Shown here: piece after piece, positions 1 through 9,851 of the stretch
Layout of the letters: each line of letters opens with the position of its first letter
Numbering within the stretch: position 1 is the first letter of the stretch
NCBI RefSeq assembly: GCF_012689525.1
Contig: NZ_CP051515.1
Span: forward strand, 1,116,001-1,180,000
Direction: 5' to 3'
DNA: 64,000 nucleotides
From: Paraburkholderia aromaticivorans
GTDB taxonomy: Bacteria > Pseudomonadota > Gammaproteobacteria > Burkholderiales > Burkholderiaceae
Program-made: the position numbers and the translations under genes
Notes under the pieces: model-generated
Told to the model about the DNA's origin: nothing
The model's input: only the letters and a program-made list of their open reading frames with translations
Databases searched by the model: none

Positions 1-2
1 TG

Positions 3-761
3 AGCGGACTGTTCGCGTCGTGGGGCGTGCTTGCCGCGCTGTTGTCGCGCGAGAAGACCGGCAAAGGCACGCATGTCGATGTCTCGATGTTCGACGCGAC
101 CTTGAGCCTGAGCGCGACGCTGGTGGCCCGCTTTGCCGCGACCGGAATCGCGCCGCAGCGGGTAGGCAATCGTCATTCGTCGTCGGCGCCGTTCGGCGCT
201 TTTCGCGCGCGGGACGGTTTCTATGTGGTCGCGGTGCTCAACAACAAGCTGTTCGACGCGTTCGCCCAGGCGATCGGCGAGCCGCAACTTTCCGGCGATC
301 CCCGTTACGTGGACGATGCGACGCGCTGCGTGCACGAAGCGGAGTTGCGGGCTTGTGTCGAAGCTTGGTCGGCGCAGCGCTCGGTGGCCGAAGTGAACCG
401 GATTCTCGGCGCCGCCGGCATTCCGGTCGCGCCGATCCGCAACGTGCAGCAAGCGCTCGAAAGCGATCAGGCGACGTTTCGCGGCTTGCTGACCGACGTG
501 CCTCGCGTGAATGACGTCGCGGGCCACACGCGGCGTCTGCCTTCACAGCCCGTCAAGTTTTCCGCCTACGGCAGCAACCGTGTCACCGCCGCGCCGCAAT
601 TGGGCGAACACACCGCCGAGATTCTGCATACGTTCGGCCTCGACGCAGCGCGAATCGCCGGGTTGCGCATGCAAGGCGTGTTCGGTCGCGATCACGATGC
701 CGCCAATAGCGCGCAATTCACGCATTCCGATGCATTCAACAAGGAGACCGATCATGTTTAA
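3..761 (+). CDS. CaiB/BaiF-family CoA transferase, 3' part
   Basis: The window opens inside this gene; the reading frame is open from base 3 and the true start lies upstream. Class III CoA transferases move CoA between acyl-CoA and free acids in the cytosol. The visible part has the family's typical stretch SGLFASWGVLAALLSREKTG followed by GKGTHVDVSMFDA, and the later ERxLL-like C-terminal region ending in LGEHTAEIL. Its last 8 bases overlap the start of the acyl-CoA dehydrogenase gene, and that gene's ribosome-binding site lies inside this one, so the two are probably translationally coupled. The substrate cannot be told from sequence. The pairing with an acyl-CoA dehydrogenase suggests activation and then oxidation of an organic acid (inference). 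Confidence 0.9.
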   Translation, partial: SGLFASWGVLAALLSREKTGKGTHVDVSMFDATLSLSATLVARFAATGIAPQRVGNRHSSSAPFGAFRARDGFYVVAVLNNKLFDAFAQAIGEPQLSGDPRYVDDATRCVHEAELRACVEAWSAQRSVAEVNRILGAAGIPVAPIRNVQQALESDQATFRGLLTDVPRVNDVAGHTRRLPSQPVKFSAYGSNRVTAAPQLGEHTAEILHTFGLDAARIAGLRMQGVFGRDHDAANSAQFTHSDAFNKETDHV

Positions 762-1893
762 GCGAATGAGCGTCGAACAGAACGATCTGGAGATCGCCGA
801 CGCGATCGAGCGCTTTGCGCAAAGCGAACTGGCGCCGCGCGCGGCTGAGGTGGACCGCGATGAAATTTCCACCACGCGTTACGTCGGCCAGCTCGCCGAG
901 CTCGGCGTGATGGGCATGAATTTGCCCGAGCGATGGGGTGGTATCGGCGCGTCGCCGGTGGCGATCATTCTGTCGCTGGTCGAAATCGCGAAGGCGTGCG
1001 CATCGACGTCGTCGATGATCGGCGCGCACTATCTCGCGACCGATTCGATCCTGATCGGCGGCGACGACAGTTTGCGCGACCGCTATTTGCCGGAAGCCGC
1101 CGCGGGCGCGAAGCTCGGTGCATTTGCGCTGACCGAGCCGCGCGCCGGTTCGAATCCCGCCGACATGGCGACCCGCGCCACGCGCGAAGGCGACGGCTAC
1201 CGGATTCGCGGCGTCAAGCATTTCATCTCGAACGCGCAGGCGGCTGATTTCATCGTCGTGTATGCGAAGACCGATCCGGAGGCTGGCGCGCGCGGCATCA
1301 GCGCGTTCGTGGTCGACCGGCACAGTGCCGGCGTGGACGTGGCGCCCGCCGAGAAGCTGATGGGCATTCGCGGCGCGCCGGCGCACGAAATCGCCTTCGA
1401 CTGCTTCGTGCCGGCCGCGAATCGGCTCGGCGCCGAGGGCACCGGTTTCCGCACGGCGATGAAGGTGCTCGACAACAGCCGGCTCGATGTCGCTGCCACG
1501 AGTCTGGGTATCGCGGAGGCCGCGCTTGCGAGCGCGGTCGAGTGGGCGAAGCAGCGTCAGGTAGGCGGGGAGCCGCTGTCGCGCAAGCAGGGTCTGCAAT
1601 GGATGTTCGCCGACATGAAGACGCGGCTCGAAGCGGCCTGGCTTCTGACCTTGCAGGCGGCCGTGCGGCGCGCGGCGGGCGAGCCTTTTACCGACTACGC
1701 GTCGATGGCGAAGCTGTATGCGTCGGAGACGGTCGGCTTCGTTACGGATACCGCTTTGCAGATCCACGGCGGCTATGGTTTCACGCGCGAGATGCCGCTC
1801 GAACGGCTGGTGCGTGACGCGAGAATTCTGCGGATTTACGAGGGGTCGTCGGAGATCCAGCGCACCGTGATTGCGCGGATGGTGCTGGCCTGA
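754..1893 (+). CDS. Acyl-CoA dehydrogenase
   Basis: FAD-dependent acyl-CoA dehydrogenase of 379 residues, a normal length for the family. It introduces a 2,3-double bond in an acyl-CoA and passes electrons to ETF. The start at 754 was chosen because an AAGGAG site lies 7 bases upstream; a longer frame exists but lacks this. Visible motifs: FALTEPRAGSNPADMA in the FAD/substrate region, and the C-terminal IHGGYGFTREMPLERLVRD followed by RIYEGSSEIQR. The Glu of IYEG is the usual catalytic base of short- and medium-chain enzymes. The gene overlaps the CoA transferase by 8 bases, and etfB follows after 30 bases, which fits supply of the electron acceptor. The chain-length preference is not determined. 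Confidence 0.93.
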   Translation: MFKRMSVEQNDLEIADAIERFAQSELAPRAAEVDRDEISTTRYVGQLAELGVMGMNLPERWGGIGASPVAIILSLVEIAKACASTSSMIGAHYLATDSILIGGDDSLRDRYLPEAAAGAKLGAFALTEPRAGSNPADMATRATREGDGYRIRGVKHFISNAQAADFIVVYAKTDPEAGARGISAFVVDRHSAGVDVAPAEKLMGIRGAPAHEIAFDCFVPAANRLGAEGTGFRTAMKVLDNSRLDVAATSLGIAEAALASAVEWAKQRQVGGEPLSRKQGLQWMFADMKTRLEAAWLLTLQAAVRRAAGEPFTDYASMAKLYASETVGFVTDTALQIHGGYGFTREMPLERLVRDARILRIYEGSSEIQRTVIARMVLA

Positions 1894-1923
1894 TTCATTG
1901 AGACTTTGCGATAGGAGTGCGGC

Positions 1924-2673
1924 ATGAAGGCGTTGGTGGCTATGAAGCGGGTGGTCGATTACAACGTGAAGGTCCGGGTCAAGTCGGACGGCACGGGTGT
2001 GGATATCGCGAACGTGAAGATGTCGATGAATCCATTCGATGAGATTGCGGTTGAGGAAGCGGTGCGGTTGAAGGAAGCGGGTGTGGTTAGCGAAGTGGTG
2101 GCGGTTTCTTGCGGCGTTGCGCAGGCGCAGGAAACGCTGCGCACGGCGCTGGCTATTGGTGCGGATCGGGCGGTTCTGATCGAGTCTTCTGAGGACCTGC
2201 AACCGTTGGCGGTTGCGAAGGTGTTGAAGGCGCTGGTGGATAAAGAGCAACCTTCTTTGGTCATTCTCGGCAAACAGGCCATCGACGACGATTCGAACCA
2301 GACTGGTCAGATGCTGGCTGCTTTGGCTGGTTTGCCGCAAGCGACCTTTGCTTCGAATGTTGTCGTGGCAGACGGCAAGGCTACCGTTTCGCGTGAAATC
2401 GACGGAGGCGCGGAAACGCTGTCTTTAAAGCTGCCCGCAGTCATCACCACTGATCTGCGCCTGAACGAGCCGCGCTACGTGACGCTGCCGAACATCATGA
2501 AGGCGAAGAAGAAGCCGCTGGAAGTCCTCAAGCCGGAAGATCTCGGCGTCGATGTCACTCCGCGCCTGAAGACGCTGAAGGTCGTCGAGCCGCCGAAGCG
2601 CTCCGCTGGTGTGAAGGTGCCGGATGTGAAGACGCTGGTCGAGAAGCTGAAGACCGAAGCCAAAGTGCTTTAA
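1924..2673 (+). CDS. etfB: Electron transfer flavoprotein, beta subunit
   Basis: The 249-residue beta subunit of ETF, which with EtfA forms the soluble FAD/AMP carrier taking electrons from acyl-CoA dehydrogenases to ETF:ubiquinone oxidoreductase. The N-terminus [20 protein letters not shown], the motif [18 protein letters not shown] and the signature [19 protein letters not shown] match the family. It lies between an acyl-CoA dehydrogenase and etfA, with 22 bases to the latter, so all are likely one transcript. It probably serves both the upstream dehydrogenase and the isovaleryl-CoA dehydrogenase 9 kb downstream (inference). Confidence 0.97.
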   Translation: MKALVAMKRVVDYNVKVRVKSDGTGVDIANVKMSMNPFDEIAVEEAVRLKEAGVVSEVVAVSCGVAQAQETLRTALAIGADRAVLIESSEDLQPLAVAKVLKALVDKEQPSLVILGKQAIDDDSNQTGQMLAALAGLPQATFASNVVVADGKATVSREIDGGAETLSLKLPAVITTDLRLNEPRYVTLPNIMKAKKKPLEVLKPEDLGVDVTPRLKTLKVVEPPKRSAGVKVPDVKTLVEKLKTEAKVL

Positions 2674-2695
2674 GTAGAACGCGGAGACAGAGCAA

Positions 2696-3637
2696 ATGAC
2701 GAATCTGGTTAATCTTGTAATAGCAGAACACGACAGTGCGTCGATCAAGGCCGCCACGCTGAACACGATTGCAGCGGCGCAGAAGATTGGCGGCGACATT
2801 CACGTACTGGTGGCAGGGCACAACGCGCAAGCCGCGGCAGATGCAGCAGCGAAGATTGCAGGCGTGAGCAAAGTGTTGCTGGCCGACGCGCCGCAACTCG
2901 AAGCAGGCCTCGCGGAAAACATCGAAGCCACGGTGCTGAACATCGCGAAGGACTACACACACATCCTCGCGCCAGCAACCGCTTACGGCAAGAACATCAC
3001 GCCGCGTATCGCCGCGAAGCTGGATGTCGCGCAGATCAGCGACATCACGGCAGTGAATTCTGCTGATACGTTCGAGCGTCCGATCTATGCAGGTAACGCA
3101 ATCGCAACGGTGCAATCCGCTGATCCAATCAAGGTCATCACAGTCCGCACGACCGGCTTCGATCCGGTTGCAGCCGAAGGCGGCGGTGCAACGGTCGAGA
3201 AAATCGAAGCGGCAGCCGACAGCGGCATCTCGTCTTTCGTGAGCCGTGAAGTAACGAAGCTGGACCGTCCGGAACTGACGTCGGCGAAGGTCATCGTCTC
3301 GGGTGGCCGCGGTCTGGGCAACGGCGAGAACTACACCAAGGTTCTGGAGCCGCTGGCGGACAAACTGAACGCAGCGCTCGGCGCATCGCGCGCAGCGGTC
3401 GATGCGGGCTTCGTGCCGAACGACTATCAAGTGGGACAAACCGGCAAGATCGTCGCGCCGCAACTGTATGTGGCCGTCGGCATCTCGGGTGCGATCCAGC
3501 ATCTGGCCGGGATGAAAGACAGCAAAGTCATCGTCGCAATCAACAAAGACCCGGAAGCGCCGATCTTCAGCATCGCTGACTACGGTCTCGTAGGCGATCT
3601 GTTTGAAGCAGTGCCGGAACTCACCACCGCGTTCTAG
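2696..3637 (+). CDS. etfA: Electron transfer flavoprotein, alpha subunit
   Basis: The 313-residue EtfA, partner of EtfB, holding most of the FAD site. The N-terminal domain (about residues 1-190) is followed by the FAD-binding C-terminal domain with [52 protein letters not shown] and the final [20 protein letters not shown], all family hallmarks. It starts with ATG 8 bases after a GGAG-containing site and is immediately downstream of etfB. The length is normal and nothing is missing. Confidence 0.97.
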   Translation: MTNLVNLVIAEHDSASIKAATLNTIAAAQKIGGDIHVLVAGHNAQAAADAAAKIAGVSKVLLADAPQLEAGLAENIEATVLNIAKDYTHILAPATAYGKNITPRIAAKLDVAQISDITAVNSADTFERPIYAGNAIATVQSADPIKVITVRTTGFDPVAAEGGGATVEKIEAAADSGISSFVSREVTKLDRPELTSAKVIVSGGRGLGNGENYTKVLEPLADKLNAALGASRAAVDAGFVPNDYQVGQTGKIVAPQLYVAVGISGAIQHLAGMKDSKVIVAINKDPEAPIFSIADYGLVGDLFEAVPELTTAF

Positions 3638-3759
3638 CGAACCAAACCGAACCACGCACCGGACGAATCGAATAACAACATCAGATAGCCACCGATCGTC
3701 ACCCAACCGCACACCCATAGCTGCCGCAATGCAGCTTAGCGACATGTCAGGAGAGTCAC

Positions 3760-5202
3760 ATGGCAACTTCCATCCCGCGTGCATCGACGCCCGCGCTGAT
3801 CGAGCAGCGCTCGATCGACTACATTCCCGAAGCGGAACGTCACGGCAGCCTCGTTAGCCAGTTCACGCTGTGGTTCGGCGCCAATCTGCAGGTTACGGCG
3901 GTCGTGACCGGCGCGCTCGCGGTCGTGCTCGGCGGCGACGTGTTCTGGTCGCTGATCGGCTTGCTCGTTGGACAGATCATCGGCGGCGCGGTGATGGCGC
4001 TGCATGGCGCGCAGGGTCCGCAACTCGGTTTGCCGCAGATGATTTCGAGCCGCGTGCAGTTCGGCGTCTACGGCGCGATCATTCCACTCGCACTGGTCTG
4101 CGTGATGTATGTGGGCTTCTCTGCCAGCGGCACCGTGCTCGCCGGGCAGGCGATCGGGCAATTGCTGCATGTCGAGAACACCACTGCGATCTTCATCTTC
4201 GCCGCGCTGATCGTGGTGCTGACCGCGCTCGGCTATCGCACCATTCATTCGATGGGGCGTATGTCGAGCGTCGTCGGCGTACTGGCTTTCCTTTATCTCT
4301 TCGCCAGTCTGCTGCATGGGCACGATATCGGCGTCCTGCTGAGCAACCGGCACTTCACGGTCGGCTCGTTTCTGCTCGCGGTGTCGTTGTCGGCTTCGTG
4401 GCAGATCGCCTACGGTCCGTATGTCGCCGACTATTCGCGCTATCTGCCGAGATCCACGTCGGCATTGAAGACGTTCTGGGCGGTAGGTCTCGGCTCGGTG
4501 ATCGGCGCGCAGATCTCGATGGTGTTCGGCGTGTTTGCAGCCGCGCTTGCAGGGAACCGCTTCGCGGGGCATGAGGTGTCGTTCATCGTCGGACTGGGTG
4601 CGACCGGCATGCTCGCCGCCGTGCTCTACTTCACGATCGCACTCGGCAAGCTCACCATCACCACGCTCAATGCGTACGGCAGTGTGATGTCGGTGGCGAC
4701 CATCGTGACCGGCTTCGGCGGGCAGCGGTCGATTTCGAATCGCACGCGGCTTTGCTTCATCTTCGTGATGGTGGGCGCGTCGACGGGTCTGGCATTGGCT
4801 GGCCACCATTCGTTCCTGAAAGAATTCACCGCGTTTCTGCTCTTCCTGCTCGCGTTCTTTACGCCCTGGAGCGCCATCAATCTGGTCGACTACTATTTCG
4901 TGACTAAAGAGCGTTACGACGTGCCGGCGTTATTCGATCCCGATGGCCGCTATGGTCGCTGGAATATGACGGGCATCGCGGTCTACGCGTTCGGCGTGCT
5001 GATCCAGATGCCGTTCATCGCGACGAGCTTCTATACCGGCGGATTGGTGGAATCGTTGGGCGGCGTCGATATTTCGTGGATCGTCGGGCTGGTCGCGCCC
5101 GCCTTGCTGTACTACTTTGCCGCACGCGTAAAAGGCGCTGACATTCCCGAGCAGATGATCCTGCCGCATGAATTCGGCGGCGCGGACAGCGTGGGGCAAT
5201 AG
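3760..5202 (+). CDS. NCS1-family nucleobase/cytosine permease
   Basis: A 480-residue inner-membrane permease with about 12 hydrophobic segments. It resembles purine-cytosine permeases (CodB-type NCS1 carriers), which import nucleobases or related compounds with H+ or Na+. Supporting stretches are the N-terminal SLVSQFTLWFGANLQVTAV, the LGLPQMISSRVQFGVYGAI loop in helix 3, and the later SASWQIAYGPYVADYSRYLP. A GGAGAG site lies 9 bases before ATG. It is 122 bases after etfA on the same strand and may be separately transcribed. No deaminase or other nucleobase gene is nearby, so the substrate is open; allantoin, hydantoin or thiamine-precursor transport are alternatives within NCS1. Confidence 0.85.
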   Translation: MATSIPRASTPALIEQRSIDYIPEAERHGSLVSQFTLWFGANLQVTAVVTGALAVVLGGDVFWSLIGLLVGQIIGGAVMALHGAQGPQLGLPQMISSRVQFGVYGAIIPLALVCVMYVGFSASGTVLAGQAIGQLLHVENTTAIFIFAALIVVLTALGYRTIHSMGRMSSVVGVLAFLYLFASLLHGHDIGVLLSNRHFTVGSFLLAVSLSASWQIAYGPYVADYSRYLPRSTSALKTFWAVGLGSVIGAQISMVFGVFAAALAGNRFAGHEVSFIVGLGATGMLAAVLYFTIALGKLTITTLNAYGSVMSVATIVTGFGGQRSISNRTRLCFIFVMVGASTGLALAGHHSFLKEFTAFLLFLLAFFTPWSAINLVDYYFVTKERYDVPALFDPDGRYGRWNMTGIAVYAFGVLIQMPFIATSFYTGGLVESLGGVDISWIVGLVAPALLYYFAARVKGADIPEQMILPHEFGGADSVGQ

Positions 5203-5231
5203 AGCAGGGCGACGAGACGCGGGGGAATCGA

Positions 5232-7205
5232 CTACGGCAGCATTTGCACAGCGTAGTCGTGCCCCTGCGCCGTCTGCAAATAGGCGGCGATTGCGCTCGC
5301 CCGCATCGGCCGGCTGAACAGATAACCCTGCACCGCGCGTGCGCCAAGCATCTTGACGACCTCGACTTGCGATGGCGTCTCGAGTCCTTCCACCACGCAT
5401 TCGAGTCCAAGGTTGCGGCACAGGTCGAGTACCGACTTGACGATTTTCTTCGATGCGCTGTTGGTATCCACGTCCGTCATGAAGCTGCGGTCGATCTTGA
5501 TCGTATCGAAGGGCAGGCGATGCACGTAGCTGAGGCTCGAATAGCCGGTGCCGAAGTCGTCGAGCGACACGCGGCAGCCGGCTTTCTTGATCATGGTGAG
5601 CGAACAGCGGGCCTGTTCGAAATCACGTGTCACGGCGGTCTCGGTGATTTCGAACGACACGCGATGCGGCGGCACGCCGCTAGCCAGCACGATATCGATC
5701 AGCCGGCGGGCGCGCGCCGACGTGCAGATATCGATCGCCGACAGATTGAACGACAGATAAAGCTCGGCCGGCCAGCGCGCCGCTTCGTCGAGTGCTTTGT
5801 GCAGCAGGACTTCCGTGATGCGCAGAATCAGTTCCGTACGCTCGGCAATCCGGATGAATTCTTCCGGCCTCACGGCGCCGAGCCGAGCGTTATGCCAGCG
5901 CCCGAGCGCTTCCAGGCCGAGGGTGCGTTGCGTGACCACGTCGTAAATCGGCTGAAATTCCAGAAACAGTTCCGACTCGAGGTCCGCATGGCGGAGTTCC
6001 TGGGTCACGAGACTCGAACGCCGGATGCGCGTTTCATGTTCGGTCGAGAAGATGACCGGCGTGCCGCGTCGGCTTTCCTTGCCCACGTACAGCGCCGCGT
6101 CGGCGCGTTCGAACACTTGCGCCACCGTCGTGCCGGCCTCGGGAAACGCGGCCCAGCCGATCGTACCTGACAACTCGGCGACATTGCCGGCGACCCGATA
6201 TGGCTGACCCAGCGTCTCGCAGATGCGCTCGCCCAACTCGAGCAGCGTCTCGTCCGCCAGTTTGTGTTGCGCCAGCACGCCGAACTCGTCGCCGCCGAGC
6301 CGTGCGAAGAAAATGCCGGGCTCGGCAAGCGCCAGCAAACGCGAGCCGACTTCCTGAAGGACGAGGTCGCCGCTGGCGTGGCCGTAGATATCGTTGACCT
6401 GTTTGAAACCGTCGAGATCGATCAGTCCGACATTGAAGCCGCTGCTGGTGCCCATCGCCTGTTCGGACAGCGCGCGCAGCGAGGCGAAGAAACTGCGCCG
6501 GTTGGGCAGGTCCGTCAGACTGTCGATGCTCGCGAGCCGGAAGTTGTCGTCGCTGAGGCGTTGCGTCTTTTGCTGGCTCGCCTGCAATTCGCGCTGTGCG
6601 TGCACCACGTCGGCAAAGGTGCGGCAATAGAGCTGAATGATGAAGGCGAGCGCGACGCCGACCAAGGTCATGTCGACAGCCATCGCGATGAAGACCGGAT
6701 AGCCGGTGAAAACCAGAAAGGTCGAAAAGCTTAGGATGACGATCGACAGCAGCAGCATGGCCGCCGCGCGCAGGTGCATCAGGCAGAACACGCAGCCAAC
6801 CAGCGTGGTCGCCATGTAAAACGCGACCTGCGTCTGTTCGTACGCGGTGCCGTAGGGGAAAAGGAACAGCGACCAGGCGCTGAATGCGACGGCGAAGAGG
6901 CCCGCAAGCCAGGTCAGCTTGCGCAGTTCGGGCACCGCTTGGTCGAGAGTCAGGACGCGGTGCCGAAGATGCCACCATCGCATGCACCGGATGATGCACA
7001 GGGTGCACAGCGTCGCGGGAAAGTAGATCGATAACCACGCCGGCGCGCAGCTCACATGCGTGATCGCGACGGCCGCCGTATTGACGAGCAGGATGAAATA
7101 CAGAAGCGGGACCTGGTGGCCGAATGCTTCGAGCTGCGAACGTACGAGATCGGGGTCGCGTTCCGCGACCGACAGCGCATCCCTCAATTTGGCTAACAGA
7201 ATCAT
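5232..7205 (-). CDS. Membrane-bound GGDEF/EAL cyclic-di-GMP protein
   Basis: A 657-residue two-domain c-di-GMP enzyme. Residues 30-195 hold several hydrophobic segments (a membrane sensor of no recognised type). A short linker leads to a GGDEF domain (about 215-385) with an intact GGDEF motif at 304-308, and then an EAL domain (about 400-650). The EAL domain has EAL at 432-434, FNLSAIDI, FEITETAV, DDFGTGYSSL and the C-terminal EGLETPSQ and QGYLFSRP, so phosphodiesterase residues look complete. No RxxD inhibitory site sits just before GGDEF. It probably has phosphodiesterase output with a regulatory or active cyclase domain; the dominant activity cannot be read from sequence. It is a single gene facing away from its neighbours. 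Confidence 0.95.
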   Translation of the reverse strand: MILLAKLRDALSVAERDPDLVRSQLEAFGHQVPLLYFILLVNTAAVAITHVSCAPAWLSIYFPATLCTLCIIRCMRWWHLRHRVLTLDQAVPELRKLTWLAGLFAVAFSAWSLFLFPYGTAYEQTQVAFYMATTLVGCVFCLMHLRAAAMLLLSIVILSFSTFLVFTGYPVFIAMAVDMTLVGVALAFIIQLYCRTFADVVHAQRELQASQQKTQRLSDDNFRLASIDSLTDLPNRRSFFASLRALSEQAMGTSSGFNVGLIDLDGFKQVNDIYGHASGDLVLQEVGSRLLALAEPGIFFARLGGDEFGVLAQHKLADETLLELGERICETLGQPYRVAGNVAELSGTIGWAAFPEAGTTVAQVFERADAALYVGKESRRGTPVIFSTEHETRIRRSSLVTQELRHADLESELFLEFQPIYDVVTQRTLGLEALGRWHNARLGAVRPEEFIRIAERTELILRITEVLLHKALDEAARWPAELYLSFNLSAIDICTSARARRLIDIVLASGVPPHRVSFEITETAVTRDFEQARCSLTMIKKAGCRVSLDDFGTGYSSLSYVHRLPFDTIKIDRSFMTDVDTNSASKKIVKSVLDLCRNLGLECVVEGLETPSQVEVVKMLGARAVQGYLFSRPMRASAIAAYLQTAQGHDYAVQMLP

Positions 7206-7389
7206 CCCCGTCCCTTTAAACGTTTGCGCAGCACACGCAGCTTTGTATATCGGCAGGACGGGTGGGACCTTGAGGGCGGCTCAGATACAAATCGATCGCT
7301 CTGCGAATAAACGGTAAGTACGACCGGACGGCAAGGTCCTGTGTGTCATTTGTGCCGCGTCCAGACGGGCGAAGTGACAGGTCGCCGTC

Positions 7390-7773
7390 TCAAAGCGCCG
7401 GACATGAGAGCACGTTTTGCGGCGCGAGTGTCGTGCCGGGTTGGCCGTTCTGCGCCGGCGTGCCTTGCGGCGGCGTGGAGACGAGCCGCACGCTGTTCAC
7501 ACCGGCATTCGCCAGCACAAATTTTTCCGGGCTGTTCTCGGGCTGCCAATAGGCCCGGAAAACGCCGCTGTCGCCGAAAACCAGCAGCTTGCCGTGCACG
7601 GTTTTAGCGCCGCTGACGAGGTCGACCGGCCCGCCGTCACGTACCTGAAAGCTCTGCGGCGCGGGTGAATTTGCCGTGCCGACAAGCGTCGCGCAACTTT
7701 TGTCGTCGGCTGCGAGGGCCGCGCAGGACGTCGCGGCGAGCAACGCACATGTTGCAATATGGCGAAATTTCAT
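7390..7773 (-). CDS. Small exported protein of unknown function
   Basis: A 127-residue protein with a clear Sec signal peptide: MKF start, basic residues, the hydrophobic run TCALLAATSCAALA, and a likely cut after ALA-A-D. The mature part contains two or more cysteines and ends CPAL. The start at 7773 was chosen because GGGAGGAA lies 8 bases upstream; a longer frame lacks a site. I do not recognise the family. The fold looks like a small periplasmic beta-rich protein (residues around LLVFGDSGVFRAYWQ), and no enzyme motif is seen. It is a single gene, divergent from the HU gene across a 350-base gap. Confidence 0.75.
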   Translation of the reverse strand: MKFRHIATCALLAATSCAALAADDKSCATLVGTANSPAPQSFQVRDGGPVDLVSGAKTVHGKLLVFGDSGVFRAYWQPENSPEKFVLANAGVNSVRLVSTPPQGTPAQNGQPGTTLAPQNVLSCPAL

Positions 7774-8123
7774 TTTTTTATTCCTCCCGGATTCTTTATT
7801 TACCGCCGCCACGCCTGACAAATGCCGAGTCTTCCCGATCCACCATAACATAGTAAAAAAGCCCGCTGGTAGCGGCTTGCGGCGCGCTAAATCACTGAAA
7901 TTGCAACGGATTGTGATAACGCGGAAACACGCATCGAGCCGAAGAAACGTCTAAGCGCACGATTCTTATGGCACTTTGCCGGAAAAAATCGTCAAATTCC
8001 CTGTGGGCGGGTGATACAAGGCTTACACCCAAGGTTTGCGCGAACCCGCGCCTATGCGTTAGTGTGTCGGTCCCGGCGCAACAGATGTGGCGCCGGTTCC
8101 ATGATTACCATACGGGAAGTGCT
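7774..8123. other. 350-base intergenic region between divergent genes
   Basis: This holds the promoters of the small exported protein (leftward) and of the HU gene (rightward). The half nearest the exported-protein gene is AT-rich, with a run of A residues near 7854-7860. I saw no convincing gene, RNA or inverted repeat. A frame opening at 7968 runs into the HU gene but has no ribosome-binding site and is not protein-like before the HU start. Confidence 0.5.
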
Positions 8124-8402
8124 ATGAACAAACAGGAACTGATTGATGCAGTCGCCGCAGCGACGGGCGAAAGCAAAGCGGCCACCGGCCAAACCATCGA
8201 CGCGATCGTCGAAGCGGTGACCAAAGCCGTGGTGGGTGGTGATACGGTGCAACTGGTCGGTTTCGGTTCTTTCTCGACTGGCGCGCGCGCAGCACGCGTG
8301 GGCCGCAATCCGTCGACGGGTGCCGAGATCCAGATCGCGGCTGCCAAGACGGTGAAGTTCACCGCAGGCAAGGCGTTCAAGGAAGCTGTCAACGCGTCGT
8401 AA
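8124..8402 (+). CDS. HU-family DNA-binding protein
   Basis: A 92-residue histone-like nucleoid protein. The sequence starts [15 protein letters not shown] and carries the family signature [20 protein letters not shown] followed by [20 protein letters not shown], which includes the DNA-intercalating Asn-Pro of the beta arm. HU dimers bend and compact DNA without strong sequence specificity. The start at 8124 was chosen by homology; a GGGAAG sequence lies a few bases upstream. It is a monocistronic gene. It could be hupA or hupB; species usually carry several paralogues, so no symbol is given. Confidence 0.96.
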   Translation: MNKQELIDAVAAATGESKAATGQTIDAIVEAVTKAVVGGDTVQLVGFGSFSTGARAARVGRNPSTGAEIQIAAAKTVKFTAGKAFKEAVNAS

Positions 8403-8605
8403 TGCAACGCGCTTCGCGCCGGAGCATCCACGCGCGCTGCCATGGCGCGCGGCGAGCGATGTATCGGGCGTGAGGAATCACGCGCTGCCCAACCCCGGTA
8501 AGGTGGATCGATCGGCGGATGGTGCGGCGCGTGTGTTTTTGTGCTCTGCCCCAAGGGGCTTCCTCGGGGGCATGCTCGACGCGGCGTTTGCAGCCCGGCG
8601 CGCGC

Positions 8606-9724
8606 TCAGCCCGCGCGACGTTTGCGGGTGGCCTCGGCGAGCGTCTCGAGCGCCGGCTCGGTCTGCGCCCAGCTAACGCAGGCATCCGTGATCGATACGC
8701 CGCGACGCAACGGCACGCCTGGCTTCAGATCCTGACGGCCTTCTTCCAGATGACTTTCCAGCATGACGCCGATGATGCGGCGCTCGCGCTGCGACAATTG
8801 CTGCGCCAGATCCTGCACCACCTCCAACTGACGCAAATGCGACTTGCCCGAGTTCGCATGCGAACAGTCGACCATGACCTGCTCGCGCAAACCCGCTGAT
8901 TTGAGCGCCGCGCAGGTGGCTTCCACCGACGCGCTGTCGTAGTTCGGGCCTTTCTTGCCGCCGCGCAGGATCACGTGCGCATCGTCGTTGCCGCGCGTTT
9001 CGAAGATCGCGGCCATGCCCATTTTCGTCATGCCCATGAACGCGTGGCTCGCGCGTGCGGCGACGATCGCGTCCGCGGCGATCTGCACGCCGCCGTCCGT
9101 GCCGTTCTTGAAACCGATCGGGCAGCTCAACCCCGAAGCCAGTTGACGATGGCTCTGGCTCTCGGTCGTGCGCGCGCCGATGGCGCCCCACGCGATCAGG
9201 TCGGCGATGTACTGCGGGCTCAGCAGATCGAGAAACTCGGTGGCCGTGGACAAGCCGAGACCATTGATGTCGAGCAGCAGTTGCCGCGCCAGACGCAGAC
9301 CTTCGTTGATGCGGAAACTGCCATCCAGACGCGGGTCGTTGATATAGCCTTTCCAGCCGACCGTGGTGCGCGGCTTCTCGAAGTAGACCCGCATCACGAT
9401 CAGCAGATCGTCTTTGTAAGTGTCGGTGGCGACTTTCAGTTTATGTGCGTATTCGATTGCCTGGTCGTGGTCGTGAATCGAACACGGTCCGACGATCATC
9501 ACGAGACGGTCGTCACGGCCATGCAGAATGTCGGCGATTTCCGCGCGGGTTTTCTCGACCAGCGTCTGCACCGAAGGCGGCACGGGCAACTCGTCCTGCA
9601 GCAGGGCAGGGGAAATCAGTGGACGTACCGCGCCGATCCGAACGTCGTCGATGCGCGTGGTGTCCTGGGTGGCGTCGGCCGAGCCGACTTCCTGATCGTG
9701 CAAAGGATTGTCGATGGCGCTCAA
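8606..9724 (-). CDS. aroG: DAHP synthase (3-deoxy-7-phosphoheptulonate synthase)
   Basis: A 372-residue class I DAHP synthase, the first shikimate-pathway enzyme, condensing phosphoenolpyruvate and erythrose 4-phosphate. Motifs: VMIVGPCSIHDHDQAIEYA, MRVYFEKPRTTVGWKG, IGARTTESQSHRQLASGLS, GFKNGTDG, and VDCSHANSGKS near the C-terminus, with the metal Cys and His ligands. The predicted start is TTG at 9724 with GGGAG 7 bases upstream; no suitable ATG exists nearby, so the TTG is probably real. The symbol reflects the AroF/G/H type; which feedback amino acid controls it cannot be read. It converges with the HU gene across about 200 bases that contain only weak GC-rich hairpins. Confidence 0.95.
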   Translation of the reverse strand: MSAIDNPLHDQEVGSADATQDTTRIDDVRIGAVRPLISPALLQDELPVPPSVQTLVEKTRAEIADILHGRDDRLVMIVGPCSIHDHDQAIEYAHKLKVATDTYKDDLLIVMRVYFEKPRTTVGWKGYINDPRLDGSFRINEGLRLARQLLLDINGLGLSTATEFLDLLSPQYIADLIAWGAIGARTTESQSHRQLASGLSCPIGFKNGTDGGVQIAADAIVAARASHAFMGMTKMGMAAIFETRGNDDAHVILRGGKKGPNYDSASVEATCAALKSAGLREQVMVDCSHANSGKSHLRQLEVVQDLAQQLSQRERRIIGVMLESHLEEGRQDLKPGVPLRRGVSITDACVSWAQTEPALETLAEATRKRRAG

Positions 9725-9851
9725 AATATTCTCCCGGACCTTGGTGATGAAGCGGCCTCGCGGCCTGACTGCGTGTGTGGGGGTGCGTCGATTGTGCCTG
9801 TCTTCGCTGCCGGGATTATGACACTCGCGCGATGCGGCCGGGAGGCGCGTG

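Noticed and set aside
736..2340. Long minus-strand frame of 534 codons opposite the acyl-CoA dehydrogenase and etfB genes
   Set aside because: It is the antisense shadow of two well-recognised genes, very rich in Arg and His, with no family resemblance or ribosome-binding site.
8530..8575. GC-rich dyads (GCCCC-AA-GGGGC) between the HU and DAHP synthase genes considered as a bidirectional terminator
   Set aside because: Weak loop geometry and no U tract on either side.
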